Origin: Candidatus Bathyarchaeia archaeon | GTDB lineage: Archaea; Thermoproteota; Bathyarchaeia; Bathyarchaeales; Bathycorpusculaceae | Length of the DNA: 64,000 nucleotides | Direction: 5' to 3' | Assembly: GCA_038728085.1 (NCBI GenBank) | Contig: JAVYUU010000002.1 | Location: 62,001 to 126,000, forward strand | Part shown: in pieces, positions 16,991-25,557 of the stretch | How positions within the stretch are numbered: position 1 is the stretch's first letter | Layout of the letters: each line of letters begins with the position of its first letter | The notes under the pieces: generated by a model | The model's input: only the letters and a program-made list of their open reading frames with translations | The model's database searches: none | Told to the model about the DNA's origin: nothing | Program-made: the position numbers and the translations under genes

Positions 16991-18307
16991 CTATTCTTTT
17001 TTGTGGAGGTTTTGGGCTGCTATGAAGGTTAAGCCTTTCTCTGTTAGGGCTTTCGCCGTTCTGTTTACAGCGTCATGCTTATCCAAGTAGTTGGCAAGCA
17101 GTTTTGGCATTAGCCCCTTCTCAATTATCTCCTTTTTCGGCATGAAGTAGTCTAGTATGTCTGATGGGTGATCGCGGGTTTGCTCTATTTCTGGCGGTGC
17201 ACCCTCGTGTTTGGCGCTTATGTTTTTCACGTGATCCGCTATTTCCAGCAGTTCACCGAGGCGGTCGTAGGGCTGGCGCACTATGCTCTTGTAGGCTTCT
17301 GTTATGTGGTGTTCTATGCGTACGGTGTCCTCGAAGCCGAGGGCTTTGCGGGTGTAGGCTGCCAATTCAATGGTGTGATTGTTCACGGAGTTGGATAGGT
17401 TAAAGCCAGCTAGTGGTGTTGTGCCGTCCTCTCGGCTGAAAAGCTTCGCCATCACTAGAATCCATAGAATCGAGTAGGGGTTGTCGGTTCCGAGAAAAAC
17501 TGAGATTTTAAACTCTATGTCTATTCCAAGCTTGTGCAGCAGAAACCCTAGCAGCACGGTTCCGATATTCGTGTTTAAAACCTGCCTTACGCCATACTCC
17601 GTGTAGTAGTGGAGGTATTCCTCAACCCATTTTAGGGCATACTCGTTTGGAACGCCGACGCCGCCAAAATAACCCGTTATCGTTTCGGGACCACCTAGGT
17701 GGACGTTGACGGGTTTGCCGTCCGGTCCCAGCATGGTGCCCTTCGTGTCCAAGGTCTGCACGTAGGAGGCTCCGATGATTTGCATGGCAGCAGCGAAAGC
17801 CAAAATGTCGCCATCTTCCACCTGTTCCTTCATGGGTCTTACGCGTATGTATCGGGCTGGCATGAGATCCCGCTGTTTAATCGCTTTTTTCGCCTCTTCA
17901 ATTAGCCATGGGAAAAAATTGCATGCACTGATTTCAAGCGTGACAGCATAAGCCTCGTCAAACTTCATGGACTCGGCTTTCTCGCCCAATATTCTCTTGC
18001 GGTATTCCGGTATGCTTATGAAGGCTTCCATGTCGCGTTGTTTAATGAGCCACTCGAGATCCCCTAGAAACGGTGACCTCATTTTTTCAAGTCGATGCAT
18101 AAGGTTTTCCAGATGGCTATTTTCTCGAGCTTTACGGTTAATCTCCCTAACCCCACCATATCTGTCAATAATTTCTAGGATGGCGTCCACGAGGGGGTTG
18201 TCATCCCGCAATAGGAAGGCGTTAATCTCTTCCAGTTTTTCCCCGCTGATTAGAAGTTCTCTCCTCAAAGTTTCCAAGCATGTATCCTCCCAAGTGTAAA
18301 CGTCCAT
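16991..18307 (-). CDS. Conserved protein of unknown function, 438 aa
   Basis: A soluble 438-residue protein I do not recognise. Its first 150 residues are helical and charged; the central part (about 175-340) has glycine-rich loops such as HLGGPETITGYFGGVG and strand-helix alternation suggestive of an enzyme barrel; a conserved-looking block EHHITEAYKSIVRQPYDR follows at about 345. One Cys (SACNFF) is present. No transmembrane segment or cofactor motif is certain. Its start codon is 55 bases from that of the divergent DapA-Fae fusion, so the two probably share a control region and may belong to one pathway. Confidence 0.7.
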   Translation of the reverse strand: MDVYTWEDTCLETLRRELLISGEKLEEINAFLLRDDNPLVDAILEIIDRYGGVREINRKARENSHLENLMHRLEKMRSPFLGDLEWLIKQRDMEAFISIPEYRKRILGEKAESMKFDEAYAVTLEISACNFFPWLIEEAKKAIKQRDLMPARYIRVRPMKEQVEDGDILAFAAAMQIIGASYVQTLDTKGTMLGPDGKPVNVHLGGPETITGYFGGVGVPNEYALKWVEEYLHYYTEYGVRQVLNTNIGTVLLGFLLHKLGIDIEFKISVFLGTDNPYSILWILVMAKLFSREDGTTPLAGFNLSNSVNNHTIELAAYTRKALGFEDTVRIEHHITEAYKSIVRQPYDRLGELLEIADHVKNISAKHEGAPPEIEQTRDHPSDILDYFMPKKEIIEKGLMPKLLANYLDKHDAVNRTAKALTEKGLTFIAAQNLHKKE

Positions 18308-18362
18308 TTTACTTCAAAGGCTTAAATTGTTTAACGTTTATGGTATTCCACGAGGCGAAAAC

Positions 18363-19841
18363 ATGTTTAAACCAGAGGGAATCATGCCAGCACTCGTCAC
18401 ACCCTTCACCGATGACGGCAAAGCCGTTGACGAGGAGAGACTGCGTCTTCTCGTAAACCACTGCATAGAGTTAGGCGTTCACGGCGTTGTTCCATGCGGC
18501 ACCACAGGAGAATTTGTAAATCTCACAGTTGAAGAGCGAAAGCAAATCATAAAAATCGTGGTGGACGAAGTTAATGGACGTGTACCCGTAATAGCTGGAA
18601 CAGGAGCGAGTGGCACAGACCAAGCCCTAGAAATGACAAAGTATGCCAAGGACATGGGCGCTGACGCCGCCCTTATAGTTACGCCCTTCTACCTGAAGCC
18701 TGCGGATCGCGGCATATATGAGCACTATGACACCATCGCAAGCAAGGTGGACATACCCATAATTCTCTACAATATCCCTCAATGCACGGGTGTACAATTA
18801 ACGTGGCAAATGGTTGAAGACCTGGCGCAAATCCCAAACATAGTGGGATTAAAAGACAGCAGCGGACAACTCAGCTACATCCTGGCGGTGCTGGAAAAGG
18901 TCCGGGATAAAATCAACGTGCTTTGCGGCCACGACGAAGTTGTGGTGGCGGCTTTAGCCGCTGGTTGTTCCGGCGCCATCCTCGCCAGCGCCAACGTTAT
19001 CCCAGACATCTGGGTCCAAATATACAATCACGTTAGAAGCGGGGAGCTTCAAAAAGCCAGAGAGCTCCAATATAGGATTCAGAAGATAGCCCGCATAATC
19101 GCCGGAAGCGGACCAGTCGGCGCAAAGGCAGCTCTAAACATGATGAAAATCAAAGTAGGCCCGGTGAGGCTGCCTCTAAGCGTTGGCGGGGAATTAACCT
19201 ACGAAAACAGAGAGGAACTCCGCCTTGAACTTGAAAAACTCGGAAAAATACAACCTAAACCAGTAACCTTCGAAATTACAGAAAAGCCTCTTGAACAAAG
19301 GTTTATGGCCATCGACATAACACCCGAAATAATAAGAGACTTCCACCTCCGCATTGGTGAAGCCCTAGCCGGGTCTGGTGCGGAAGTAGCCCACATAGAC
19401 TTGATTATCGGCAGAAAGGATGGCCCCGCAGGTGCAGCCTTCGCGAAGGCCAAAGCCGCCCCCACACCAGGACACGAGCCGCTGCTCGCTATACTGGAGC
19501 CAAACTTAACCGTTAAACCCGTAACGCTCATTATTCCAACAGTTACAATAACCAATATGCGGCAGGCAAGCATGGTTTATGGGCCAGCTCAGACAGCGGT
19601 GGCTAAGGCTGTTGTGGACAGCGTTGCAGACGGCACAATACCAAAAGAGGCTGTTGAAGACCTAGTGATTATAGCAAATGTTTTCGTTCACCCCTCAGCA
19701 GTGGACCGCCAACGCGTCTACATAAACAATTATAAGGCTATGCGTCATGCTATAAGAAAGGCTATGGAAGGAAGGCCAACGGTAGACGAGCTTTTAGAAA
19801 ATAAGGATCGCGCCAAACACCCCTTTAAATACTCGCCTTAA
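18363..19841 (+). CDS. DapA-family aldolase fused to formaldehyde-activating enzyme (Fae)
   Basis: Two enzymes in one chain of 492 residues. Residues 1-300 are a DapA/NAL-type Schiff-base aldolase: GTTGEF pyruvate loop, Tyr136 in LYNIPQCTG and the Schiff-base Lys164 in VGLKDSSG. The Arg that binds aspartate semialdehyde in true dihydrodipicolinate synthase (RTG) is Cys141 here, so lysine synthesis is unlikely. Residues 315-492 match Fae, which condenses formaldehyde with tetrahydromethanopterin: GEALAGSGAEVAHIDLIIG with His344, AFAKA, LLAILEPNLTVKP, GPAQTAVAKAV and a C-terminal VFVHPSAVD. ATG 18363 is preceded by GAGGCG; ATG 18327 is less likely. Fae is known fused to hexulose-phosphate synthase, but I know of no description of this fusion. 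Confidence 0.9.
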   Translation: MFKPEGIMPALVTPFTDDGKAVDEERLRLLVNHCIELGVHGVVPCGTTGEFVNLTVEERKQIIKIVVDEVNGRVPVIAGTGASGTDQALEMTKYAKDMGADAALIVTPFYLKPADRGIYEHYDTIASKVDIPIILYNIPQCTGVQLTWQMVEDLAQIPNIVGLKDSSGQLSYILAVLEKVRDKINVLCGHDEVVVAALAAGCSGAILASANVIPDIWVQIYNHVRSGELQKARELQYRIQKIARIIAGSGPVGAKAALNMMKIKVGPVRLPLSVGGELTYENREELRLELEKLGKIQPKPVTFEITEKPLEQRFMAIDITPEIIRDFHLRIGEALAGSGAEVAHIDLIIGRKDGPAGAAFAKAKAAPTPGHEPLLAILEPNLTVKPVTLIIPTVTITNMRQASMVYGPAQTAVAKAVVDSVADGTIPKEAVEDLVIIANVFVHPSAVDRQRVYINNYKAMRHAIRKAMEGRPTVDELLENKDRAKHPFKYSP

Positions 19842-19854
19842 GCGAGGAATACCC

Positions 19855-20640
19855 TTGAAAAGTCGAAAAGTAGTCGAGGGCGAATATGTCCTCCTATACC
19901 TGGATCAGAGGAGAACCTACCTAGTCAAAGCCGAGGCTGGAAAGACCTTTCACACACATAAGGGCTTCATAAAACTTGACGACTTGATCGGCAAGGAGTA
20001 TGGCTCAACGGTTGCAAGCAATCTGGGCGTTCAATTCACGGTTCTCAAGCCGCTGCTCCGCGATTACATAATGAAGAGTGCCCGGCGAACCCAAATAATA
20101 TACCCGAAGGACATAGCCCTAATCATAGTCTTCAGTGGAATAGGCCCAGGCAGCCGCGTTGTAGAAGCTGGAACGGGCACTGGTGCACTAACTACAGCCC
20201 TAGCCCATTATGTCAGGCCAGACGGCCGAGTCTACAGCTACGAAGTTAGAAGCGAATTCCTTGAAACAGCATGGAAAAACATCAAACGGGCAGGCCTAGC
20301 AGATTTCGTGGAGCTTAAAAACAAGGATATCACGGAGGGCATAGATGAAGCCGATGTGGACGCTGTCATATTAGACATGGCAACACCGTGGCTTGTTGTC
20401 CCCCACGCTTACAAGGCTCTAAGGCCGTGTGGAACCATTGTCTCCTTCAGCCCAACAATAGACCAAACAGTTAAAACCGTAGAAGCCTTGAGGGAAAGCG
20501 GCTTCATAGACATAGAAACCGTTGAGTGCCTAGTGCGGGGCATGCAAACAGAGCGGGGAAAAACCCGCCCGCAAACGCTTATGACCGCACACACAGGCTA
20601 CATAACCTCCGCAAGAAAAGCCCTGAAAGAGCCCTGCTAG
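19855..20640 (+). CDS. trmI: tRNA (adenine-N1)-methyltransferase TrmI
   Basis: SAM-dependent methyltransferase of the TrmI family, which makes m1A at tRNA position 58 (and 57 in some archaea). The N-terminal beta domain (GEYVLLYLDQRRTYLV) is followed by IYPKDIALII, the SAM motif VVEAGTGTGALTTALA, acidic YSYEVR and the catalytic-region VDAVILDMATPW. Family length is normal (261). TTG start 13 bases after the stop of the DapA-Fae gene, so they may be co-transcribed. Confidence 0.92.
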   Translation: MKSRKVVEGEYVLLYLDQRRTYLVKAEAGKTFHTHKGFIKLDDLIGKEYGSTVASNLGVQFTVLKPLLRDYIMKSARRTQIIYPKDIALIIVFSGIGPGSRVVEAGTGTGALTTALAHYVRPDGRVYSYEVRSEFLETAWKNIKRAGLADFVELKNKDITEGIDEADVDAVILDMATPWLVVPHAYKALRPCGTIVSFSPTIDQTVKTVEALRESGFIDIETVECLVRGMQTERGKTRPQTLMTAHTGYITSARKALKEPC

Positions 20641-20711
20641 CCTATAGAAAACAGTCAAAGCCAAAATTTTGGAAAGAGATATTTGTTTAGGCTGGTGGAC
20701 TCTGTGAGCTC

Positions 20712-21891
20712 TTCATAAGCGAAGGCGAATATAAAAGGCGCATAGAAAATGTCAGAAAAGTCCTCCAACGTAAAGGGCTTGACGCTTTATATTTGACAAA
20801 TGCCACAAGCATCTTCTATCTAACAGGATATTCGTTTATATCCACGGAAAGACCCGCAGCCCTGGTTATCCCGTTAGATGGGAAAATAACCTTCATGGGA
20901 CCCCTTCTGGAAAGGGATCACGTCCCATTGAAGACCCGGCTCATCGAAGAAATTAAAACTTATCTGGATTATCCCGGTGAGAGGCATCCCATAGAATATT
21001 TCGCAGAGTTCCTGAAGGAAATGGGGTAGCCAAAAAGCGTATTGGCATAGACAATAAGGCTGGAGCCGCTGGCATGTGGGGATATAAGGGACCGCCTATA
21101 ACGCGGAAACTTCCCAAAGCAAAATTTGTTGACATGGCGGATCTCGTGCCAAAAATGCGGCTTGTCAAGTCGCCTGTGAAAATCGCCTTAATAGAGGAAA
21201 GCGCGAAATGGGCGAACCTTGCAGTTTCACTTCTTCAAGAATATACCACTGAAGGTGCTTGGGCTGTGGAGGTAGCCCTAGCTGCATCGCTGGACACCAC
21301 CAGTACAATGAAGAAGACCTTAGGCGTCGACTTCCAGCCTTTAAGAAGCATTTTCCCAGTTTCCGCCTGTTTTAGAGGGCAAATTGGCGAAATGAGTGCC
21401 ATCCCCCATGCAATGGGGACGGGGCGTAGGATTAGAAGAGGCGACGTCTTAATTGCCGAGGCAGCGGTGGAAATAGGCGGATATAGTTGTGAGTTTGAAC
21501 GTACAATGATTGTTGGCAAACCCTCTGCTAAACAGAAACGCTACTTCCAAGTTATGGTTGAAGCCCAGAGGCAGCCATCCAAAAAATAAGGGAAGGAGTG
21601 GAATGCAGCGAAGTTGACAAAAGCATCAATTGAAGTTTTCAAAAAAGCCGGACTAGCCCACCTAATTAGGCATCATACAGGACATGGACTCGGCCTAGAA
21701 GGACACGAACCTCCGTGGCTTGACATCGGAAACCAGGAAAAGCTAAAAGCCGGAATGGTTGTAAGCTGCGAGCCAGGCATATATGAAGCTGGATTTGCCG
21801 GCTTCCGCCCGACACGGTGCTGGTGACAGGGAAAGGCTGCAAGCTTCTCACATACTACCCAGAAGACATCGAAGAATTAACAATAACTTGA
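20712..21891 (+). pseudogene. Xaa-Pro dipeptidase (M24 family), multiply frameshifted
   Basis: The coding content is that of a full-length archaeal prolidase: TNATSIFYLTGY at the N-terminus, ERTMIVG, HHTGHGLGLEGHEPP and SCEPGIY with the metal-binding His and Glu. The frame breaks at least four times: a missing base in the GGGG run at 21023-21026 (the next frame continues VAKKRIGIDN), near 21568, at the AAAA run 21619-21622 and near 21808, after which DTVLVTGKG continues to a stop at 21891. No acceptable start codon is seen upstream of TTG 20793 in frame. Either a decaying gene or a poorly sequenced one; several breaks are single-base changes in short homopolymers. Confidence 0.8.
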
Positions 21892-22029
21892 ACCGCCAAT
21901 TGAGAAGCAGCCTTGCCGTCTGAGTAACTCTGAAATTTCATCCTTTTCGTCAACCTAATGCCTTCTCATCATCCGGCAACAGAATAAGGGAAAATTGAAA
22001 AATAAAAAGTTTCATCCACTCAACTTGAA

Positions 22030-22530
22030 ATGAGCGAGGAATTTAGGGCAGCGCTTCTCAGAAGACTCTTAGAGTTTCCATATCTACCAAGCCCGCTCGG
22101 CGTAATTGAGGCAGCCCTAAACATGGTGAAGGTTAAACCCGACAGCGTCTTCGCCGACCTCGGCTGCGGGGATGGCAGAGTGCTAATAAAGGCAGCGGAA
22201 AAATTTGGGATATATTGTGTGGGCTTCGAAATCAACCCCATCCTCGCCGCGCTTGCCCGTCGGAATATAAAAGATTTCGGGGTAGGCCACTTGGTAGATG
22301 TTGTATGCGCCGACATATTTACAGTGGACTTCTCAAAGTTTAACGCGATATATGTATACCCCTTCCCAACAATAATCGATAAACTGTCAGAGAAAATCGC
22401 CATAGAATGCTCGAGGGGGACACAAATACTAGTTCACGACTACCCGTTAAAGGGACTCAATCCATCCCAACGCATGGAGATTCACGAAAAAGGCTTTCAC
22501 GTTCACTTGATATACCTCTACATCATATAG
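22030..22530 (+). CDS. Class I SAM-dependent methyltransferase
   Basis: Rossmann-fold methyltransferase of 166 residues: motif I FADLGCGDGRVLIKAA, acidic motif II VGFEINPILAALA, and a DAVYVYPFP-like motif IV (NAIYVYPFPT). The compact size and the post-I pattern resemble small archaeal methyltransferases related to protein-lysine methyltransferases of the DOT1/FAM173 type; substrate not predictable. It converges on the nucleotidyltransferase gene with 11 bases between stops. Confidence 0.75.
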   Translation: MSEEFRAALLRRLLEFPYLPSPLGVIEAALNMVKVKPDSVFADLGCGDGRVLIKAAEKFGIYCVGFEINPILAALARRNIKDFGVGHLVDVVCADIFTVDFSKFNAIYVYPFPTIIDKLSEKIAIECSRGTQILVHDYPLKGLNPSQRMEIHEKGFHVHLIYLYII

Positions 22531-22541
22531 GAGTGCCGAGA

Positions 22542-22991
22542 CTAAATTTTCACGTTCCCCTTAACGGCGTTCTTTATGAAGTTGTTTATAATCCAACTGC
22601 TGCTCTGAATCTTGCCGCCACCCACATCAAACACGATTTTTATGCCCAGTTTCCTGCAAACTTCAACTTCACTTTTCGGGAGAGTCTCCAGAGTTCTATC
22701 TCCACCCTTGGCGAAAATGTCGGGCTTAAGCTCCTCCAAAACATCCGCCACTGTCAAATCACAACTAGGCTTGCAGACAATAACCTCATCAATATACTTT
22801 ATTGAACGCAAAATCTCAAGCCTATCCTCAAGAGGCATAAAAACATACCCCTTCTTCTTAACACAGCACTCATCCCGATGCGTATGGACTATAAGCTTGT
22901 CCCCCAGCTTTTTCGCCTCTCTAAATAGAGCCACGTGACCCCGATGGATCGGATCAAAAAACCCCGACGTGAAAACAGTAACAGTAACCAT
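22542..22991 (-). CDS. Cytidylyltransferase-family nucleotidyltransferase (RibL/HldE-C like)
   Basis: Small adenylyl/cytidylyltransferase with the HxGH-type motif in FFDPIHRGHVALF, the LGDKLIV strand and the GGDRTLE signature near residue 100. Archaeal members with this architecture include FAD synthetase RibL and heptose/glycerol phosphate nucleotidyltransferases; the sequence does not let me choose, although MPLEDRLEILRSI resembles the sugar-phosphate adenylyltransferase group. ATG 22991 gives 149 residues and begins 10 residues before the first strand; the longer frame from 23027 adds a non-conserved leader. Confidence 0.7.
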   Translation of the reverse strand: MVTVTVFTSGFFDPIHRGHVALFREAKKLGDKLIVHTHRDECCVKKKGYVFMPLEDRLEILRSIKYIDEVIVCKPSCDLTVADVLEELKPDIFAKGGDRTLETLPKSEVEVCRKLGIKIVFDVGGGKIQSSSWIINNFIKNAVKGNVKI

Positions 22992-23162
22992 ACATCCCTC
23001 ACATCCAAAAACTTTACGGAAGATCAAATATAAAATTAACCCCTCTTAAACGCGGCGTGGAAAGTAGAACGCTAAATGTGGATTTTGAATATAGATTTTG
23101 GGTTCATAAGTTAGTTAAATATGCTCGGCCTATTTCCAGTCGTGCCCGGAGGAAAGTCCTTG

Positions 23163-23342
23163 ATGCATGAATTTACCCCTGAACAGAGGAGACGTATAAA
23201 AGCTAAGATGGCCGTGGCTCTCAAGGAAAGCCTTGCGGGTTTGTCGACGGATTTTCAAAAAATATTGCTAGATGATCTTGTCACCGCATTTCAGAATAGA
23301 ATAAACGTGTTAAAGCGTGTACAAGCGAAAAGGGGCTCCTAA
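23163..23342 (+). CDS. Small conserved-looking helical protein, 59 aa
   Basis: 59 residues from ATG 23163, which has GGAGG 10 bases upstream; the longer frame from ATG 23121 is possible. The sequence is predicted to be all-helical (MHEFTPEQRRRIKAKM, then LSTDFQKILLDDLVTAF). No family recognised. It directly precedes the winged-helix gene, with a separate TATA box in between. Confidence 0.5.
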   Translation: MHEFTPEQRRRIKAKMAVALKESLAGLSTDFQKILLDDLVTAFQNRINVLKRVQAKRGS

Positions 23343-23385
23343 TGGAGACTAAAGAGAAAAAAGACGTAGTTTCAATCCATAAAAG

Positions 23386-23397
23386 CTTTATATAAAG
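23386..23397 (+). promoter_or_regulatory. TATA box upstream of winged-helix gene
   Basis: The palindromic ctttatataaag lies 29 bases before the first of two tandem ATGs, the expected spacing for an archaeal promoter with a very short leader. Confidence 0.6.
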
Positions 23398-23425
23398 TTT
23401 GGGAAAATATGGCAAAGAGGTTTGG

Positions 23426-23722
23426 ATGATGAGACGATCCAAGCTTGAAATGTACATTGATATCCTTAAGGTGTTGGCTCATAGGGGTCCATTGAAGCTG
23501 ACCCATATCATGTATAAGGCTAATGTGAACTGCAGTGTTTTAAAGGAATACCTGGACTTCCTCATTAAACAAAATCTTGTGGAGGAGAGAGCTGTCGGCA
23601 AGAGACGTGTTGTCTACGCCATAACCCCTAAAGGCATTACCGTTCTCAAGTACTTCAGGGAACTTAAGCAGGTCTTGCCAATAATCGAGGAGACCAGAAA
23701 CAGGGCCCCTATCCCATATTAG
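23426..23722 (+). CDS. Winged-helix transcriptional regulator
   Basis: 98-residue archaeal winged-helix protein: LKVLAHRGPLKLTHIMYKAN as helix 1-2, LKEYLDFLIKQNLVEE as the recognition helix and RVVYAITPKGITVLKYF as the wing and dimer helix. Such stand-alone wHTH proteins of about 90 residues are abundant in Bathyarchaeia and Thaumarchaeota relatives. Two ATGs (23426, 23429) lie after GAGG. Target unknown. Confidence 0.8.
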   Translation: MMRRSKLEMYIDILKVLAHRGPLKLTHIMYKANVNCSVLKEYLDFLIKQNLVEERAVGKRRVVYAITPKGITVLKYFRELKQVLPIIEETRNRAPIPY

Positions 23723-23965
23723 CCAACACCATCCCACACAAATTTTCTACATTAACATAATTGACTTCCTCAAGGCTTTTCGTTGCTTTTGATTGGATAG
23801 CTAGTTGTGGGTATATTGGCTAATGGGCTAACTGATTTTTTATTCAGATTTTGGGTTTTAATTGTTTTTGTTGCTGTTTGTGTCATTATAGAGGTTTCGT
23901 AAGACTTAATAAACCCTTTCCCCCAATACAACTTGTACACACGTAAAACAAAAGAGGAAACCCCT

Positions 23966-24349
23966 TTGTCAAGCTCAGATAAGGAGATCCTTGGAAAGAA
24001 GCCCATTCAAATCCTGGAGAAAATTCGGGAGAACCTTGAACGGTTAAATGAGAAAATGGAGATAATGATCGAGCTTCAAAAACATGGGAAAAGGGAACTT
24101 GAACCGTTAAGCCCAGAAGCCCCTCTGGATGTTATGACTCTTCTATCCATGCCCGATCATTTGAGGAAAACCGCCATGACCATTTGCCGCCTCGGCCGGG
24201 CCACAGCTGACGAGGTTGCTAAGCAGACTCGCAGGGCGAGGGCAGTGGAAAGCGCCTATCTAAACCAGCTTGTGGTGATGGGCTATCTTAAGAAGGAAAG
24301 GAGGGGACGGAAAGCCTACTTTTACATAGATCGGGAAGGACAGGGGTAA
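23966..24349 (+). CDS. HTH protein partnered with ParA-like ATPase
   Basis: 127 residues from TTG 23966 (GAGG 8 bases upstream). The N-terminal half is a coiled coil (ILEKIRENLERLNEKMEIM); the C-terminal half is a winged helix: LRKTAMTICRLGRATADEVAKQ, VESAYLNQLVVMGYLKKER and a basic wing GRKAYFYI. The stop is 3 bases before the ATG of the ParA-type gene, so they form an operon. By analogy with ParA/ParB-like modules the HTH protein may be the DNA-binding or regulatory partner; this is inference. Confidence 0.7.
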   Translation: MSSSDKEILGKKPIQILEKIRENLERLNEKMEIMIELQKHGKRELEPLSPEAPLDVMTLLSMPDHLRKTAMTICRLGRATADEVAKQTRRARAVESAYLNQLVVMGYLKKERRGRKAYFYIDREGQG

Positions 24350-24352
24350 GGC

Positions 24353-25132
24353 ATGGGCAAGATTGTAGCCGTCCACTCCTACAAGGGTGGAACCGGGAAA
24401 ACCCTCATATCAATTAATCTAGCCGTATCCCTAGCCAAACTCGGTAAGAAAGTTTGCCTCATGGATCTGGATTTTAGGGCGCCTAGCCTCTCGACGCTGC
24501 TGGGCGTTGGCAAGGTTGATTATTGGCTTAACGATTATCTCAATGGAATATGCGAAATAGACAGGGTTCTCGTGAATCTTAGCGATAGAATAAAGAGTCA
24601 AGGGACATTTTTCGTGGGATTAGCTAACCCTTCAATTGAAGCTATTAGGGACATGTCCTCGAAGGATAGAAGGTGGGAAATGCGTGCTTTGGGGCGCCTT
24701 CTCTCACTTAGGAATTCTCTCTTAAATGCGAAGGGCTTTGACTATATCGTCTTTGACACAAGCCCCGGATTGCAGTATTCGTCTATAAACGCCATTGTTG
24801 CCGCCGACCTTGTCATCGTAGCTACAACTCCAGATAACTCCGACGTTGAGGGAACAAAGCGTATGCTGCGGGATCTTTACGACCTTTTCGAAAAGAAAAC
24901 CGAGCTGGTTTTAAACAAAGTCATGTACGGTGACGCCTTAACGTCTGGGCGGGAGAAGCTTCAGGCGATGGTTAAGGATGCTTATGGTGTTCCCCTTTTG
25001 GGTGTTATACCCTGTTTCTGCGACATTTCAAGGGCTGAGGGCAAAATAATATTCGTCCAGGAGAAGCCGGAGCACCCCTTCACGCGGATACTGGGGGACA
25101 TCGCAGCTAAGGTGGATAAGCTTCAGATTTGA
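24353..25132 (+). CDS. ParA/MinD family ATPase
   Basis: Deviant Walker A ATPase: SYKGGTGKTLISINLA contains the signature lysine pair, CLMDLDFRAPSLSTLL is the switch I region and YIVFDTSPGLQYSS is Walker B. No C-terminal amphipathic MinD membrane helix is obvious. The family positions DNA or protein complexes through ATP-driven dimerisation. It is encoded 3 bases after an HTH protein. The chromosomal setting, with no replication or plasmid genes nearby, suggests a cellular positioning or sensing role rather than plasmid partition. Confidence 0.85.
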   Translation: MGKIVAVHSYKGGTGKTLISINLAVSLAKLGKKVCLMDLDFRAPSLSTLLGVGKVDYWLNDYLNGICEIDRVLVNLSDRIKSQGTFFVGLANPSIEAIRDMSSKDRRWEMRALGRLLSLRNSLLNAKGFDYIVFDTSPGLQYSSINAIVAADLVIVATTPDNSDVEGTKRMLRDLYDLFEKKTELVLNKVMYGDALTSGREKLQAMVKDAYGVPLLGVIPCFCDISRAEGKIIFVQEKPEHPFTRILGDIAAKVDKLQI

Positions 25133-25301
25133 ACGCTGTTAACCCCTACAGAGGACAATTTATAAATTGGTTTTGCGCCTATACCTTTCTGCATGGTGTA
25201 AGCCTTGAACAAAAATGTAGCTTTAACATCATTGGCTTGGGGGATTTTTTTTCGTCTGGATTGGTTTAAGCTGTATAGCAAGCGAATACTACAACGTTTC
25301 C

Positions 25302-25535
25302 ATGGGAGCATACATTGCCCTAGGCGTGGGTGTCATACTGATAGGATTGAACGCCGCAAGGGCGCTTTTAAAATTGAAACCCAGCAAGTTCAGCTTATTC
25401 ATTGGAATAATAGCCCTAGCCTTTGGAGGAGCATCTGCAGCTGGTTTTGAGCTGCCGCTTTGGCAAACGATTCTGGTGCTTATAGGATTGTTCATAATTG
25501 CGGAAGCCGCAACCTCCCTTGCAAGGTCTAAATGA
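25302..25535 (+). CDS. Small membrane protein, 77 aa
   Basis: 77 residues with three hydrophobic segments (about 3-20, 31-48 and 52-70) separated by short basic loops (LKLKPSK). No family recognised. It lies 22 bases before the MobA-like gene and may share its transcript. Confidence 0.5.
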   Translation: MGAYIALGVGVILIGLNAARALLKLKPSKFSLFIGIIALAFGGASAAGFELPLWQTILVLIGLFIIAEAATSLARSK

Positions 25536-25557
25536 GCAAAGTTTATAGAAGCAAAGA

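Noticed and set aside
18363-19250. Lysine-pathway dihydrodipicolinate synthase
   Set aside because: The Arg that binds aspartate semialdehyde is Cys, and the Fae fusion points to another role.
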